Shown: one piece after another, positions 1 to 7,522 of the stretch
Numbering within the stretch: position 1 is the stretch's first letter
Layout of the letters: each line of letters opens with the position of its first letter
Source of the DNA: an uncultured Clostridia bacterium
Lineage (GTDB): Bacteria > Bacillota > Clostridia > TANB77 > CAG-508
DNA length: 22,071 nt
Direction: 5' to 3'
Assembly (NCBI GenBank): GCA_934154515.1
Contig: CAKPGD010000017.1
Span: 1 to 22,071 of the forward strand
Program-made: the position numbers and the translations under genes
Notes under the pieces: generated by a model
Told to the model about the DNA's origin: nothing
The model's input: the letters and a program-made list of their open reading frames with translations, nothing else
Database searches by the model: none

Positions 1-96
1 CACAAAAATGAAACAATATGTGGATTACTTGAAGGAAAAACAATTGTTAAAGAAATTTATGTTAAAAATAAAATTTATAATATTGTTGTAAGATAA
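1..96 (+). CDS. leuS: C-terminal tail of probable leucyl-tRNA synthetase (partial)
   Basis: Frame 1 is open from the window edge to a TAA at 94-96, giving the last 31 residues of a protein that starts outside the window. The tail contains GKTIVKEIYV, then KIYNIVVR. This matches the pattern that closes bacterial leucyl-tRNA synthetases (GKTI-x-K-x-I-x-V...K-x-x-NIV), a small C-terminal domain of this class I enzyme, which charges tRNA-Leu with leucine in the cytoplasm. A strong hairpin follows directly and would end the transcript. The fragment is short, so the family call rests on the terminal motif only. Confidence 0.68.
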   Translation, partial: HKNETICGLLEGKTIVKEIYVKNKIYNIVVR

Positions 97-99
97 AAG

Positions 100-138
100 A
101 AAACTAGATAAGAGTATTACTCCTATCTAGTTTTTTAT
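100..138. terminator. Bidirectional terminator between leuS and pyrF
   Basis: AAAACTAGATA (100-110) pairs with TATCTAGTTTT (124-134). The stem continues inward through AGAGT/ACTCC with one mismatch and closes on an ATT loop. A T-run follows on the + strand and the opposite flank is A-rich. It can serve the rightward leuS and the leftward pyrF, which converge here. Confidence 0.85.
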
Positions 139-152
139 TTAGTAATTACTAA

Positions 153-1118
153 TTAACAAATATCTAAACCATAATATTTGTTAATTGCCTGATTAATTTC
201 TTCTGTAGCCCGAATTGCCTCTGCTCTAGCTGCTTCTGCCCATGTTTCTCCAGAATACTTTTCTTTCCAGTAATCTTTTTTGTAGGCATTCATAATCCCT
301 CTTGAAGAATTTACAATGGCGCCAATTCCGCGATCACTATCAAAATTTACAGCTACATCATCTGCTGTTGCTCCCTGTGCTCCATATCCAGGTACCAAGA
401 AAAAAGTTTTCCACATTTGTGCTCTCAATTCTTCAGCTTGTTCTGGATGAGTTGCTCCTACTACTGCTCCTACTATCGGATAATTTGGTTGCAAATATCC
501 CTCAGAGTTTTCAGGATCAACCTCTTCTGCCCACTTAAGAACTAAATCTGCTACTGCTTCATAAACGTATCTTCCGTCTTCAAGTCTCAAGTCCTGAATT
601 TCTGCTGAAGACTTGTTGGAAGTCTTAACAAGAACAAATACGCCCTTTCCATTTTCCTTTGCCAACTTTAAGAACGGCATTACTCCATCTGCTCCAAAGT
701 AAGGGTTAATGGTAATTGCATCAAAAGGCATACCTGCTGCCAAAAACGCCTGTGCATATGCTTCTGAAGTAGAGCCAATATCTGCCCGCTTAAGGTCGCC
801 AATAACAAACAACCCCTTTTCTCTTGCATAGAAAGCAACCTCTAAGTACAGATCCTCCAAATGCTCTCTTTCAAAGAACGCGCTGTTAATTTTAACTACG
901 GGAACAATGTCTGCTACAGCATCGATGTACTTCTCGCAATACTTGTAGATGATTTGTGAAAAGTCTTCCATATTCTCTTCACCTTTTTCATCATCCCAGC
1001 CAAACTCTTTCTTAAATGCATCCGGGATATCTTCCCATTTGACATCTAAGCCTGCACATATACGGCTGTTTTTTTCAAGAATCAAATCATTTAATAACTG
1101 CATTGCATTTTTTTCCAT
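153..1118 (-). CDS. pyrF: Orotidine 5'-phosphate decarboxylase, type 2
   Basis: This cytoplasmic enzyme decarboxylates orotidine 5'-phosphate to UMP, the last step of de novo pyrimidine synthesis. The 321-residue length and the spacing of motifs fit the long type 2 (pyrF_sub2) family rather than the about 240-residue type 1. The catalytic signature D108-L-K110-R-A-D113-I-G-S-T is intact, followed by the phosphate/base-binding NPYFGADGV region. ATG at 1118 has GGAG at 1124-1127, five bases upstream. The gene stands alone with its own promoter (1179-1207) and terminator. No other pyr gene is adjacent. Its base composition is unlike that of its neighbours: 781-840 is about 47% G+C, against about 23% in a sample of murE. 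This suggests transfer or a different codon selection. The function is secure; the transfer is inference. Confidence 0.95.
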   Translation of the reverse strand: MEKNAMQLLNDLILEKNSRICAGLDVKWEDIPDAFKKEFGWDDEKGEENMEDFSQIIYKYCEKYIDAVADIVPVVKINSAFFEREHLEDLYLEVAFYAREKGLFVIGDLKRADIGSTSEAYAQAFLAAGMPFDAITINPYFGADGVMPFLKLAKENGKGVFVLVKTSNKSSAEIQDLRLEDGRYVYEAVADLVLKWAEEVDPENSEGYLQPNYPIVGAVVGATHPEQAEELRAQMWKTFFLVPGYGAQGATADDVAVNFDSDRGIGAIVNSSRGIMNAYKKDYWKEKYSGETWAEAARAEAIRATEEINQAINKYYGLDIC

Positions 1119-1133
1119 TTTTTCTCCTTTTCT

Positions 1134-1147
1134 AGTTCATTTGAACT
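1134..1147. promoter_or_regulatory. Operator-like palindrome 1 in the pyrF leader
   Basis: AGTTCA-TT-TGAACT is a perfect 14-bp dyad just upstream of the pyrF ribosome site. It fits the same pattern, AGTTnAnnTnAACT, as the dyad at 1165-1178. It could bind a dimeric repressor or form a small RNA hairpin in the leader. Confidence 0.5.
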
Positions 1148-1164
1148 TTGAAATCTCTGTTTTT

Positions 1165-1178
1165 AGTTTACGTTAACT
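1165..1178. promoter_or_regulatory. Operator-like palindrome 2 at the pyrF transcription start
   Basis: AGTTTACGTTAACT is palindromic except at two positions (AGTTnACGTnAACT) and abuts the pyrF -10 hexamer, so it covers the expected start of transcription. A central CG in such a dyad recalls LacI-family operators, but the regulator is not identifiable here. Confidence 0.5.
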
Positions 1179-1207
1179 ATTATATAATATTTTCTTTGTT
1201 TTTTCAA
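1179..1207 (-). promoter_or_regulatory. pyrF promoter (SigA type)
   Basis: Reading leftward, TTGAAA (1202-1207) is separated by 17 bases from a perfect TATAAT (1179-1184). The start of transcription would fall at about 1172, within palindrome 2. Confidence 0.8.
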
Positions 1208-1301
1208 TGTTTTTATGTTACTTTTTTATAATTAGTTACACATTTATATTTATTTTCCTGTGTAATATTTATGGATTCTCTTCAAACTTTCCTTTTATAC
1301 C

Positions 1302-1336
1302 CAAAATCCCAAAAGCCATAAGCTTTTGGGATTTTG
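1302..1336. terminator. Hairpin terminator after the 122-aa gene
   Basis: CAAAATCCCAAAAGC (1302-1316) pairs perfectly over 15 bases with 1322-1336 around a five-base loop. It lies eight bases beyond the stop of the leftward gene at 1344. The stem end supplies TTTT on that strand, but the tail beyond it is poor in T. The opposite strand has the better T-tract. Confidence 0.75.
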
Positions 1337-1343
1337 TATTATT

Positions 1344-1712
1344 TTAAATTTTTTTCTTCAGTTCTTCTATTGGAGATTCAGCTTCTAATATTTGCTTTAT
1401 TTCAAAGTATTTCATATCTTCAAAAGCCTCTGCAAGTGTTTCTGCTGAATATCCAAGTAGTAAATCTTCAAGAGAAAAAATTAAGCATTCTTCCTTTATT
1501 ACCAATTCTTCTCTTCTAACATAGTGAGTATTTTTACAAATAGTATATATTTGTGCAAATAAAGTAACAATGCTATCTTTATTCTCATCTGTTTCTTTTT
1601 CTATTTCTTCTATAATGTGAGTTTCTACTTCTATTGTTTCTTCTGTTCTTAAATCCTTTACAAGATAAAAGTTTTTTCTCCGAATCTCAATCATAAAATT
1701 TTGTGTATACAT
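1344..1712 (-). CDS. Hypothetical protein, 122 aa, acidic
   Basis: I do not recognise this family. The product is soluble, with no signal peptide or membrane segment. It is rich in Glu/Lys and Ile, with a central acidic stretch around residues 20-42 and a helical-looking C-terminal third that ends in a charged lysine-rich tail. The ATG at 1712 is chosen because GGAGG (1720-1724) sits seven bases upstream. The in-frame TTG at 1718 would leave one base and is rejected. The gene has its own strong promoter (1745-1773) and a terminator, so it is probably monocistronic and really expressed. The neighbours, lactate dehydrogenase and pyrF, give no functional hint. Confidence 0.75.
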   Translation of the reverse strand: MYTQNFMIEIRRKNFYLVKDLRTEETIEVETHIIEEIEKETDENKDSIVTLFAQIYTICKNTHYVRREELVIKEECLIFSLEDLLLGYSAETLAEAFEDMKYFEIKQILEAESPIEELKKKI

Positions 1713-1744
1713 ACACAAACCTCCGAATAATTTTTATATTGTAT

Positions 1745-1773
1745 ATTATATCACTTAACATAAATTAAATCAA
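1745..1773 (-). promoter_or_regulatory. Promoter of the 122-aa gene
   Basis: TTGATT (1768-1773), 17 bases, TATAAT (1745-1750), with a TGA extension directly upstream of the -10 hexamer. It starts six bases beyond the ldh stop codon, so read-through from ldh is also possible. Confidence 0.8.
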
Positions 1774-1778
1774 GAGTT

Positions 1779-2738
1779 TTACTCTTCAATTATTTTTTCT
1801 ATAGAATCTTCTCTCATTTTCTTTATTAGATTACAACTATTGTCTAGTTTTTCTTGTTCTTCTTTATTTAAATCTAATTTTAATAATTCTCTTACACCGT
1901 CTTTATTTATTATTGCTGGTACTCCAATATATATATCATCTTGTCCGAACTCTCCATTTTCTAAGTACGTAGATACTGTTAATATAGAGTTTTCATCATC
2001 TAATATTGCTCTTACTAATCTATTTAAAGACATTCCTATTCCATAATATGTTGCTTTTTTCTTTTCTATTATCTCGTATGCTGCATTTACAACGCCTTGA
2101 TGTATTTTTTCTAAATCTTCTATTGGATGGTTATTGTCTTTCATTACATCTATTAATTTTTTGCATCCAATATAGCAATGGTCCCATGGTACAAAAGATG
2201 AATCTCCATGTTCTCCCATTATATATGCGTGTACGTTTTTACTTGATACATTCATATATTCTGCTATCATATAACGAAGTCTTGCTGTGTCTAATACTGT
2301 TCCTGAACCAATTACCTTGTTTTTTGGAAGTCCAGATACTTTATATACTACATATGACATTAAATCTACTGGATTTGATGCAACAATTATTATTCCATTA
2401 AACCCACTTGCCATTATGTTTTGTGTTATTTCTTTTACTATTTTAGTGTTTACTTCTGCAAGTTCAAGTCTTGTTTGACCTCCTTGTTTTTGTGCTACAC
2501 CTGCAGTTATAACTACTATTTCAGCATCTTTACAGTCGCTGTAATCTCCTGCTTTTATTACCATTTTTTGAGGTGCAAATGGAAGTCCATGAGATAAATC
2601 CATTTCCTCTCCTATTGTCTTTTCTTTGTCTATGTCTATTAAAACAAGTTCTCCTACGCCTCCTCTATTTAACATAGAATATGCCATGCTCATTCCAACA
2701 AATCCTGTTCCTACTAATACTATTTTTCCTGATTTCAT
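1779..2738 (-). CDS. ldh: L-lactate dehydrogenase
   Basis: This NAD-dependent cytoplasmic enzyme reduces pyruvate to L-lactate and re-oxidises NADH in fermentation. Its 319 residues match the LDH/MDH family. The Rossmann motif is G10-T-G-F-V-G15. The substrate-loop Gln83 (AGVAQKQGG) favours lactate over malate dehydrogenase, where Arg is usual. Arg90, Asp150, Arg153 (VLDTARLR) and the catalytic His177 (GEHGDS) are all present. The ATG at 2738 is preceded by GGAGG with eight bases between. The gene is flanked by its own promoter and by the separately promoted gene at 1712. No obvious hairpin terminator was seen. I looked for a Rex-type redox operator near the promoter and did not find a convincing one. 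Confidence 0.95.
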   Translation of the reverse strand: MKSGKIVLVGTGFVGMSMAYSMLNRGGVGELVLIDIDKEKTIGEEMDLSHGLPFAPQKMVIKAGDYSDCKDAEIVVITAGVAQKQGGQTRLELAEVNTKIVKEITQNIMASGFNGIIIVASNPVDLMSYVVYKVSGLPKNKVIGSGTVLDTARLRYMIAEYMNVSSKNVHAYIMGEHGDSSFVPWDHCYIGCKKLIDVMKDNNHPIEDLEKIHQGVVNAAYEIIEKKKATYYGIGMSLNRLVRAILDDENSILTVSTYLENGEFGQDDIYIGVPAIINKDGVRELLKLDLNKEEQEKLDNSCNLIKKMREDSIEKIIEE

Positions 2739-2771
2739 ATTTTTTTCCTCCTTGCTATTATTTTCTTTACT

Positions 2772-2780
2772 ATTATAACA
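2772..2780 (-). promoter_or_regulatory. ldh extended -10 element
   Basis: Leftward TGT-TATAAT (TATAAT at 2772-2777, TGT at 2778-2780) lies 34 bases before the ldh start. The -35 region is A-rich without a clear TTGACA, so the extended -10 probably carries the promoter. Confidence 0.6.
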
Positions 2781-2885
2781 TATTTTCCTATTTTTATTTA
2801 AATTTTTATAATTTTTTTACATCTAAGTCACAGAAATGTAATACAACCTTAATACTCCTGTAACTCATTTTTTGTTTTTATGATG

Positions 2886-2896
2886 TATAATATAAT
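2886..2896 (+). promoter_or_regulatory. -10 region of the metallopeptidase-like gene
   Basis: Two overlapping TATAAT hexamers occupy 2886-2891 and 2891-2896. No good -35 hexamer stands at the right distance. Transcription from here would begin at about 2898-2903, which makes the upstream ATGs at 2880 and 2883 impossible starts. Confidence 0.45.
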
Positions 2897-2924
2897 TGTT
2901 ATTTTGAACACGAAGGAGAAATTT

Positions 2925-4022
2925 ATGAATATAGAAAAAGATTTAAAAAAGGATGGAATTACAGTTATAAAACCACTTGATACTTTAAGTGTTACTTTAA
3001 TTGCAAAGTTTGTAGCAGATAAATTGATGTCCGCATTTCCTTTTTATGGTTTTAAATATAATAATTTATTTATAAAAATTTCATGTATTCCTATGTATAT
3101 TGCTAATATTCCAGCTAGTATGGGAGAAGCAAGTTATTTTTATAAAAATTCTTCTATATATTTTAAAAAAGGTCTTAGCCTTGATGATATGAAGAAATAT
3201 GCTGTTCATGAATTTATACACGCATATCAAGAACAAAAAGATAAGAAAAATGTATTATATAGATTAGGATTATGTGATTTTACTGGAATGAAAATTCATG
3301 GAATGGCTTTAAATGAGGGTGCTGTTCAACTTATGGCTTCTAAAGCTTTAAATTCTGAAGTAGAAACTGTTAAATATTATGATATAGAATTTAATACAGT
3401 TACTCCTAACTATTATCCTATTATTTGTAATTTAGTTGCTCAAATGGGATATGTTACTGGAGAAAATGTGTTGTTTGAAAGTACTATTAATGGTAACAAT
3501 AAATTTGTAAAGTCTTTTATAAGTTTATGTGGTGAGAGTACTTATAAGAAAATAGATTCTAATTTAGAAAAAATATTAGATACAGAAGAAAAAATGATAG
3601 CTTTATCTTCTAAAATAGAAAAAGAAAATTTAAGTGATATTTTTATTGCAAAAGCTTCAACTAAAATTGGTATTTATAAGAAAATTATTAAAGATACTTT
3701 TTTTGAGACACAAAATTTAATAATAACTTCTTATTTTAATACTGCTTTAAATAGCATTTATTCTGCACAAGAAATAGAAGATTTTAGAAAGAAATTATAT
3801 CATTATAAAGATTTATTGGGAACTAATGAAAATTATACTTTCTTTAATGATTATTATATTAATATGATGGTAAAATTAGAAGAGAAATATGAGGCTCTTG
3901 ATAATCCTGAACTTGCACTTGTTCCTTATGAAAGAAGCATCTTACAAATTATTATTGAGAAGCTTCGCTCACTTTTCGGAATGCCTGCAAAAGAATTGAC
4001 TTTTGGAAAGATAAATAATTAA
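2925..4022 (+). CDS. Putative zinc metallopeptidase-like protein (HExxH)
   Basis: The 365-residue product carries H95-E-F-I-H99-A-Y-Q. After 31 residues comes N130-E131-G-A-V-Q. HExxH plus a downstream Glu in an NExxxQ-like context is the zinc-site layout of gluzincin metallopeptidases, with H95, H99 and E131 as likely zinc ligands and E96 as the catalytic base. There is no signal peptide and no clear membrane helix, so it appears cytoplasmic. The C-terminal 200 residues are charged and helical and I recognise no domain in them. The start at ATG 2925 is set by AAGGAG (2912-2917) seven bases upstream. The frame extends to 2880, but those codons overlap the probable promoter. It converges with murG on a shared terminator. 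Substrate and family are unknown; an inactive relative cannot be excluded. Confidence 0.8.
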   Translation: MNIEKDLKKDGITVIKPLDTLSVTLIAKFVADKLMSAFPFYGFKYNNLFIKISCIPMYIANIPASMGEASYFYKNSSIYFKKGLSLDDMKKYAVHEFIHAYQEQKDKKNVLYRLGLCDFTGMKIHGMALNEGAVQLMASKALNSEVETVKYYDIEFNTVTPNYYPIICNLVAQMGYVTGENVLFESTINGNNKFVKSFISLCGESTYKKIDSNLEKILDTEEKMIALSSKIEKENLSDIFIAKASTKIGIYKKIIKDTFFETQNLIITSYFNTALNSIYSAQEIEDFRKKLYHYKDLLGTNENYTFFNDYYINMMVKLEEKYEALDNPELALVPYERSILQIIIEKLRSLFGMPAKELTFGKINN

Positions 4023-4028
4023 CAATAT

Positions 4029-4059
4029 AAAAAGTTTATGAATTTCTCATAAACTTTTT
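4029..4059. terminator. Shared bidirectional terminator overlapping the murG stop
   Basis: AAAAAGTTTATG (4029-4040) pairs perfectly with CATAAACTTTTT (4048-4059) around a seven-base loop. The right arm also encodes the last codons of murG (stop 4047-4049), so on the leftward transcript the hairpin includes the stop codon. Confidence 0.85.
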
Positions 4060-5156
4060 ATTTCATCATAAATTAAACCTTCAACATTATTTACTGAATT
4101 TTTACTAGCGTTTTTTCCCATTTCTTTAAGTTTTTGTGGATTACTTATTATATTGCTTATTTCACTATGTAGTTTGTTTGCTGTTAAATTTTTGTCTAAT
4201 ATTATTTTAGCAGCATTCAATTTTTCTAGTACTTTTGCATTATATTCTTGATGATTTTCTGTTGCATATGGATATGGTATAAATATTGCGGGTACTCCTA
4301 CATTTGAAATTTCTGTTATTGTCATTGCTCCACTTCTTGATACAACTAAATCTACTGCATTTAGAATTTCTTCCATATTATATATGTATGGTATTATTTT
4401 TGTATTTTCTAGTTTGTTCACATCAATATTATTTTTTTCCAACATTGATGTTATTTTTTCATATGCATCGTTTCCTGTTGCCCATATTAAATTGTAATTT
4501 GTGTTTTTGTTTTCTTTTATTATTTGTATTATGCTTTCGTTAATACTTTTTGCTCCTTGGCTTCCTCCAAATACTAATACATATGGTAATTTGTTTTTAA
4601 AGTTTAAATTTGATAGTATTTTTTCTTTTTCTTCTTGACTATAATTTTTATTTTTTATTTTTGTTGGTGTTCCTGTTACAACAACATTTTTAGACTTTGT
4701 AAGTCTTTCTTTTGCATCTTCAAATCCTACTAATATTATATCTGCCTTTTTTTCAAGCATTTTTACTGCCATTCCTGGAAAGGCATTGCTTTCATGCAAT
4801 ACTACTGGTACTTTACATTTTTTTGCCATACTTCCTACTACTGCTGTAATATATCCGCCTGTACCTATTACCACATCTGGTTTAAATTCTTTTATTATTT
4901 TCTTTGCTTCTCCTAAGGATTTAAACGTTTTTATAGCTTTTTTTATATTTTCTATATTTATGTGTCTGTCAAACCCATAAGCATTTATTTGTTTTAGCTC
5001 ATAACCGGCTCTTGGTACCAAGTCATTTTCTAACCCTCTACTTGTTCCTATAAATATTATTTCAGATTCTGGTTCCATTTGTTTTATTTTATTAGCTATT
5101 GCAATTCCTGGGTTTATATGACCACCAGTTCCTGCTGCTGCAATTATTACTTTCAT
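4047..5156 (-). CDS. murG: Lipid II synthase glycosyltransferase MurG
   Basis: MurG transfers N-acetylglucosamine from UDP-GlcNAc to lipid I on the inner membrane face, making lipid II. The 369 residues match the family. The N-terminal G-T-G-G-H-I-N-P loop (residues 9-16), HESNAFPG, the VFGGSQGA linker-domain loop and the C-terminal donor-site SRSGAMTITE / PYATENHQ region are all intact. It is the last gene of the murE-mraY-ftsW-murG operon, 41 bases after ftsW. The MKVIIAAAGTGGH start is canonical for the family, although the nearest ribosome site (AAAGGA) is rather far, about 12 bases upstream. Expression is probably shared with the upstream cell-wall genes. Confidence 0.97.
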   Translation of the reverse strand: MKVIIAAAGTGGHINPGIAIANKIKQMEPESEIIFIGTSRGLENDLVPRAGYELKQINAYGFDRHINIENIKKAIKTFKSLGEAKKIIKEFKPDVVIGTGGYITAVVGSMAKKCKVPVVLHESNAFPGMAVKMLEKKADIILVGFEDAKERLTKSKNVVVTGTPTKIKNKNYSQEEKEKILSNLNFKNKLPYVLVFGGSQGAKSINESIIQIIKENKNTNYNLIWATGNDAYEKITSMLEKNNIDVNKLENTKIIPYIYNMEEILNAVDLVVSRSGAMTITEISNVGVPAIFIPYPYATENHQEYNAKVLEKLNAAKIILDKNLTANKLHSEISNIISNPQKLKEMGKNASKNSVNNVEGLIYDEIKSL

Positions 5157-5197
5157 TTTTACTAATGTTCCTTTCTCAAAAGCTTTGTGAAATGCTT

Positions 5198-6367
5198 TTA
5201 TACTTTAGTTGTAGATCTTGAAATATTAAGTAGTACTCCTACACAGCATAATAGAATTAAAAGTGATGTTCCTCCATAGCTGAAGAATGGAAGTGAAATT
5301 CCTGTTGCTGGCATTGAAGATGTAACAACGGCAATATTCATTATTGCTTGTATTCCTATTAGAGATGTTATTCCTACTGCAAGTAAACTTCCAAAACAGT
5401 CTTTTGCTTTCATTGAAGTTAGTATTCCCCTCCATATAAATACTCCATATAATGCTATTACTACTAAACAACCTACAAATCCTAATTCTTCTGCTAATAC
5501 TGCAAATATAAAGTCATTGTGTGGTTCTGGTATGTATAAATACTTTTGTTTACTATTTCCTAATCCTACTCCAAATAGTCCTCCTGAACCTATTGCATAT
5601 AGTCCTTGCACAACTTGCCATCCTGTTTTAGAGGCATCTGCCCATGGGTCTAAAAATGATAATATTCTGGCCATACGGAAGCTACCTTCTCCGCTTTCGC
5701 CTCCGCCTTTTATTTGAGACATAAATAGCATTGCGGCAGCTGCTATCGAACCAAAGGTTATTCCACCACTTATAAAGTCTTTTAATCTTGTTCCTGCCAT
5801 TAACATCATTATTGATACTACCATTACTATTATTATTGATGCACTTAAGTGGTTTTGTACTTTATATAGTATTAAAATTGGTATACCCAGTAAGATTATT
5901 GGTTTTAAGAATCCGCCTTTAAATGTATTTAATTCATTTCTATGATCTGTTAAATATCCAGCATAAAATACTATTAATGCAATTTTTGCAATTTCAGATG
6001 GTTGGAATTGTCCAAATCCTAAGTTAGCCCATCTTCTTGCACCATTACGTTCTATTCCTATATGTGGAATTACTACTAAAAATAATGCTGCTATTGCTAC
6101 TATGTATGCTACTTTGTAAAATCTTTTATATATCTTATAATCTATTTTAGATATAATAAACATACACACTATTCCTACTATTGCAAATCCACTTTGCCTT
6201 ATAGCATATGAATAGCTATTTCCATCTTCACTAAGTGCAGTTGGTGCACTTGCAGATAGTACCATTACAATACCTAATGCAAGTAATAAAAATACTGTTA
6301 TGCACAATATAAAGTCAAATTGTTTTAAGTTTTTGTTTTCCTTATTTTTTACCTTTGTGTTAGGCAT
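5198..6367 (-). CDS. ftsW: SEDS-family peptidoglycan polymerase (FtsW/SpoVE type)
   Basis: This polytopic membrane protein of 389 residues has about ten hydrophobic segments. The SEDS signatures are the NGARRWANLGFGQFQPSE loop near residues 108-125, the P-H-N-D-F-I-F-A...EELG segment with the conserved Asp of the polymerase site, and the late SYGGTSL motif. FtsW and SpoVE polymerise glycan strands from lipid II with a partner class B PBP during division or spore-cortex synthesis. The position between mraY and murG is the dcw-cluster location shared by ftsW and spoVE. Sequence alone does not separate vegetative FtsW from sporulation SpoVE. The start has AAAGGAG seven bases upstream. The 85-base gap to mraY contains two similar copies of AATGATAGAAT and no strong promoter. 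Confidence 0.93.
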   Translation of the reverse strand: MPNTKVKNKENKNLKQFDFILCITVFLLLALGIVMVLSASAPTALSEDGNSYSYAIRQSGFAIVGIVCMFIISKIDYKIYKRFYKVAYIVAIAALFLVVIPHIGIERNGARRWANLGFGQFQPSEIAKIALIVFYAGYLTDHRNELNTFKGGFLKPIILLGIPILILYKVQNHLSASIIIVMVVSIMMLMAGTRLKDFISGGITFGSIAAAAMLFMSQIKGGGESGEGSFRMARILSFLDPWADASKTGWQVVQGLYAIGSGGLFGVGLGNSKQKYLYIPEPHNDFIFAVLAEELGFVGCLVVIALYGVFIWRGILTSMKAKDCFGSLLAVGITSLIGIQAIMNIAVVTSSMPATGISLPFFSYGGTSLLILLCCVGVLLNISRSTTKV

Positions 6368-6452
6368 TTCTTTTCTCCTTTTCTCTGATTGAACATTTTA
6401 TTCTATCATTATTTTTATTGAATATTCTATCATTTTGCGAATAGTTAAGCCT

Positions 6453-7436
6453 TTAAATTGCTAGAAGTCCAATAATGCAAGCTACTAATGTAATTATGCT
6501 AAATACTGAAACTACTTTGTTTTCCTTCCATCCTGATAATTCAAAGTGATGATGTAATGGTGCCATTTTAAATATTCTATTTCCTGTTTTTTTGTAGTAA
6601 ACTACTTGTATCATTACTGATAATGTTTCTATTACTGGTATTATTGCTATTATTACTAATAATAGTGGCATTTTTAAGTATAATGCCATTGCAGATACGG
6701 CTCCTCCTAAAAGAAGTGAACCTGTATCTCCCATCATTACTTTTGATGGGTAAAGGTTAAATAGTAAGAACCCTAAACAGGCTCCTGATAAAGCACTTCC
6801 AAATAGAGTTATTTCTTTTACATTAAGTATTATTCCTATTACAGTTAAGCAAGTAAGAATAATTGTTGTTACACTGCTAGACAGCCCATCTATTCCATCT
6901 GTTAGGTTTATTGCGTTTGTTGTTGCTAACATTACAAATATTGCAAATGGAATGTATAACCATATTGGCATTGTTATATATGTTTTTGCAAATGGAATAA
7001 ATATATCTGTTCCGTTTCCCATTACTTTAGTTAAAAAGATAGTATATGCTACTGCTACAATTAAAAGCCCTGCCATTTTTGCTGCTGGTTTCAATCCTTT
7101 TGTATTTTTTAATACTAATTTTTTAAAGTCATCTATAAATCCTATAATTCCAAATCCTATTGATACTAATAATAGTGGTACAATGTTTTTTGCTATTTCT
7201 GGTTCTAGCCTTTTCTTTGTATAGTAGAAATATAATCCTACACAAACTATTACCATACTAATTATAATTATTATTCCACCCATTGTTGGTGTCCCTTGTT
7301 TTTTTAGATGACTTTGTGGTCCGTCATCTCTTTCTATTTGTCCTACTTTTAATTTTCTAAGTATTGGTATAATTACTAGTGATATTACTACTGTTAAAAT
7401 AAAGCTTAATACTAATACTTTTACCTGAAATTCCAT
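6453..7436 (-). CDS. mraY: Phospho-MurNAc-pentapeptide translocase MraY
   Basis: MraY is an integral membrane enzyme that moves phospho-MurNAc-pentapeptide from UDP to undecaprenyl phosphate, forming lipid I. The 327 residues include about ten membrane helices. All hallmarks are visible: DDGPQSH...GTPTMGG in the first cytoplasmic loop, the catalytic Asp pair in GFIDDFKK, NLTDGIDGL, MGDTGS, and the HHHFE motif near the C terminus. AGGAGG stands about five bases before the ATG. It follows murE directly. In most Firmicute dcw clusters murF lies before it and murD after it; both are absent here. The 86-base gap to murE carries a 14-bp tandem duplication. Confidence 0.97.
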   Translation of the reverse strand: MEFQVKVLVLSFILTVVISLVIIPILRKLKVGQIERDDGPQSHLKKQGTPTMGGIIIIISMVIVCVGLYFYYTKKRLEPEIAKNIVPLLLVSIGFGIIGFIDDFKKLVLKNTKGLKPAAKMAGLLIVAVAYTIFLTKVMGNGTDIFIPFAKTYITMPIWLYIPFAIFVMLATTNAINLTDGIDGLSSSVTTIILTCLTVIGIILNVKEITLFGSALSGACLGFLLFNLYPSKVMMGDTGSLLLGGAVSAMALYLKMPLLLVIIAIIPVIETLSVMIQVVYYKKTGNRIFKMAPLHHHFELSGWKENKVVSVFSIITLVACIIGLLAI

Positions 7437-7475
7437 TTTTTCCTCCTACTTTATTTAAATTAGAGTTAGTTTGTT

Positions 7476-7503
7476 TTATTAATTCTCTATTATTAATTCT
7501 CTA
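7476..7503. repeat. Perfect 14-bp tandem duplication in the murE-mraY gap
   Basis: TTATTAATTCTCTA at 7476-7489 is repeated exactly at 7490-7503. It looks like replication slippage; no function is evident. Confidence 0.85.
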
Positions 7504-7522
7504 CTTCAAATATTCTTGTTTT

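Noticed and set aside
1713..1718. TTG at 1718 as start of the 122-aa protein
   Set aside because: It lies one base from GGAGG; ATG 1712 has the normal seven-base spacing.
2739..2830. Rex-type redox operator before ldh
   Set aside because: No TTGTGA/TCACAA-like dyad with acceptable match was found in the promoter region.
2880..2924. N-terminal extension of the HExxH protein from ATG 2880
   Set aside because: It overlaps the -10 region and has no ribosome site; ATG 2925 has a good one.
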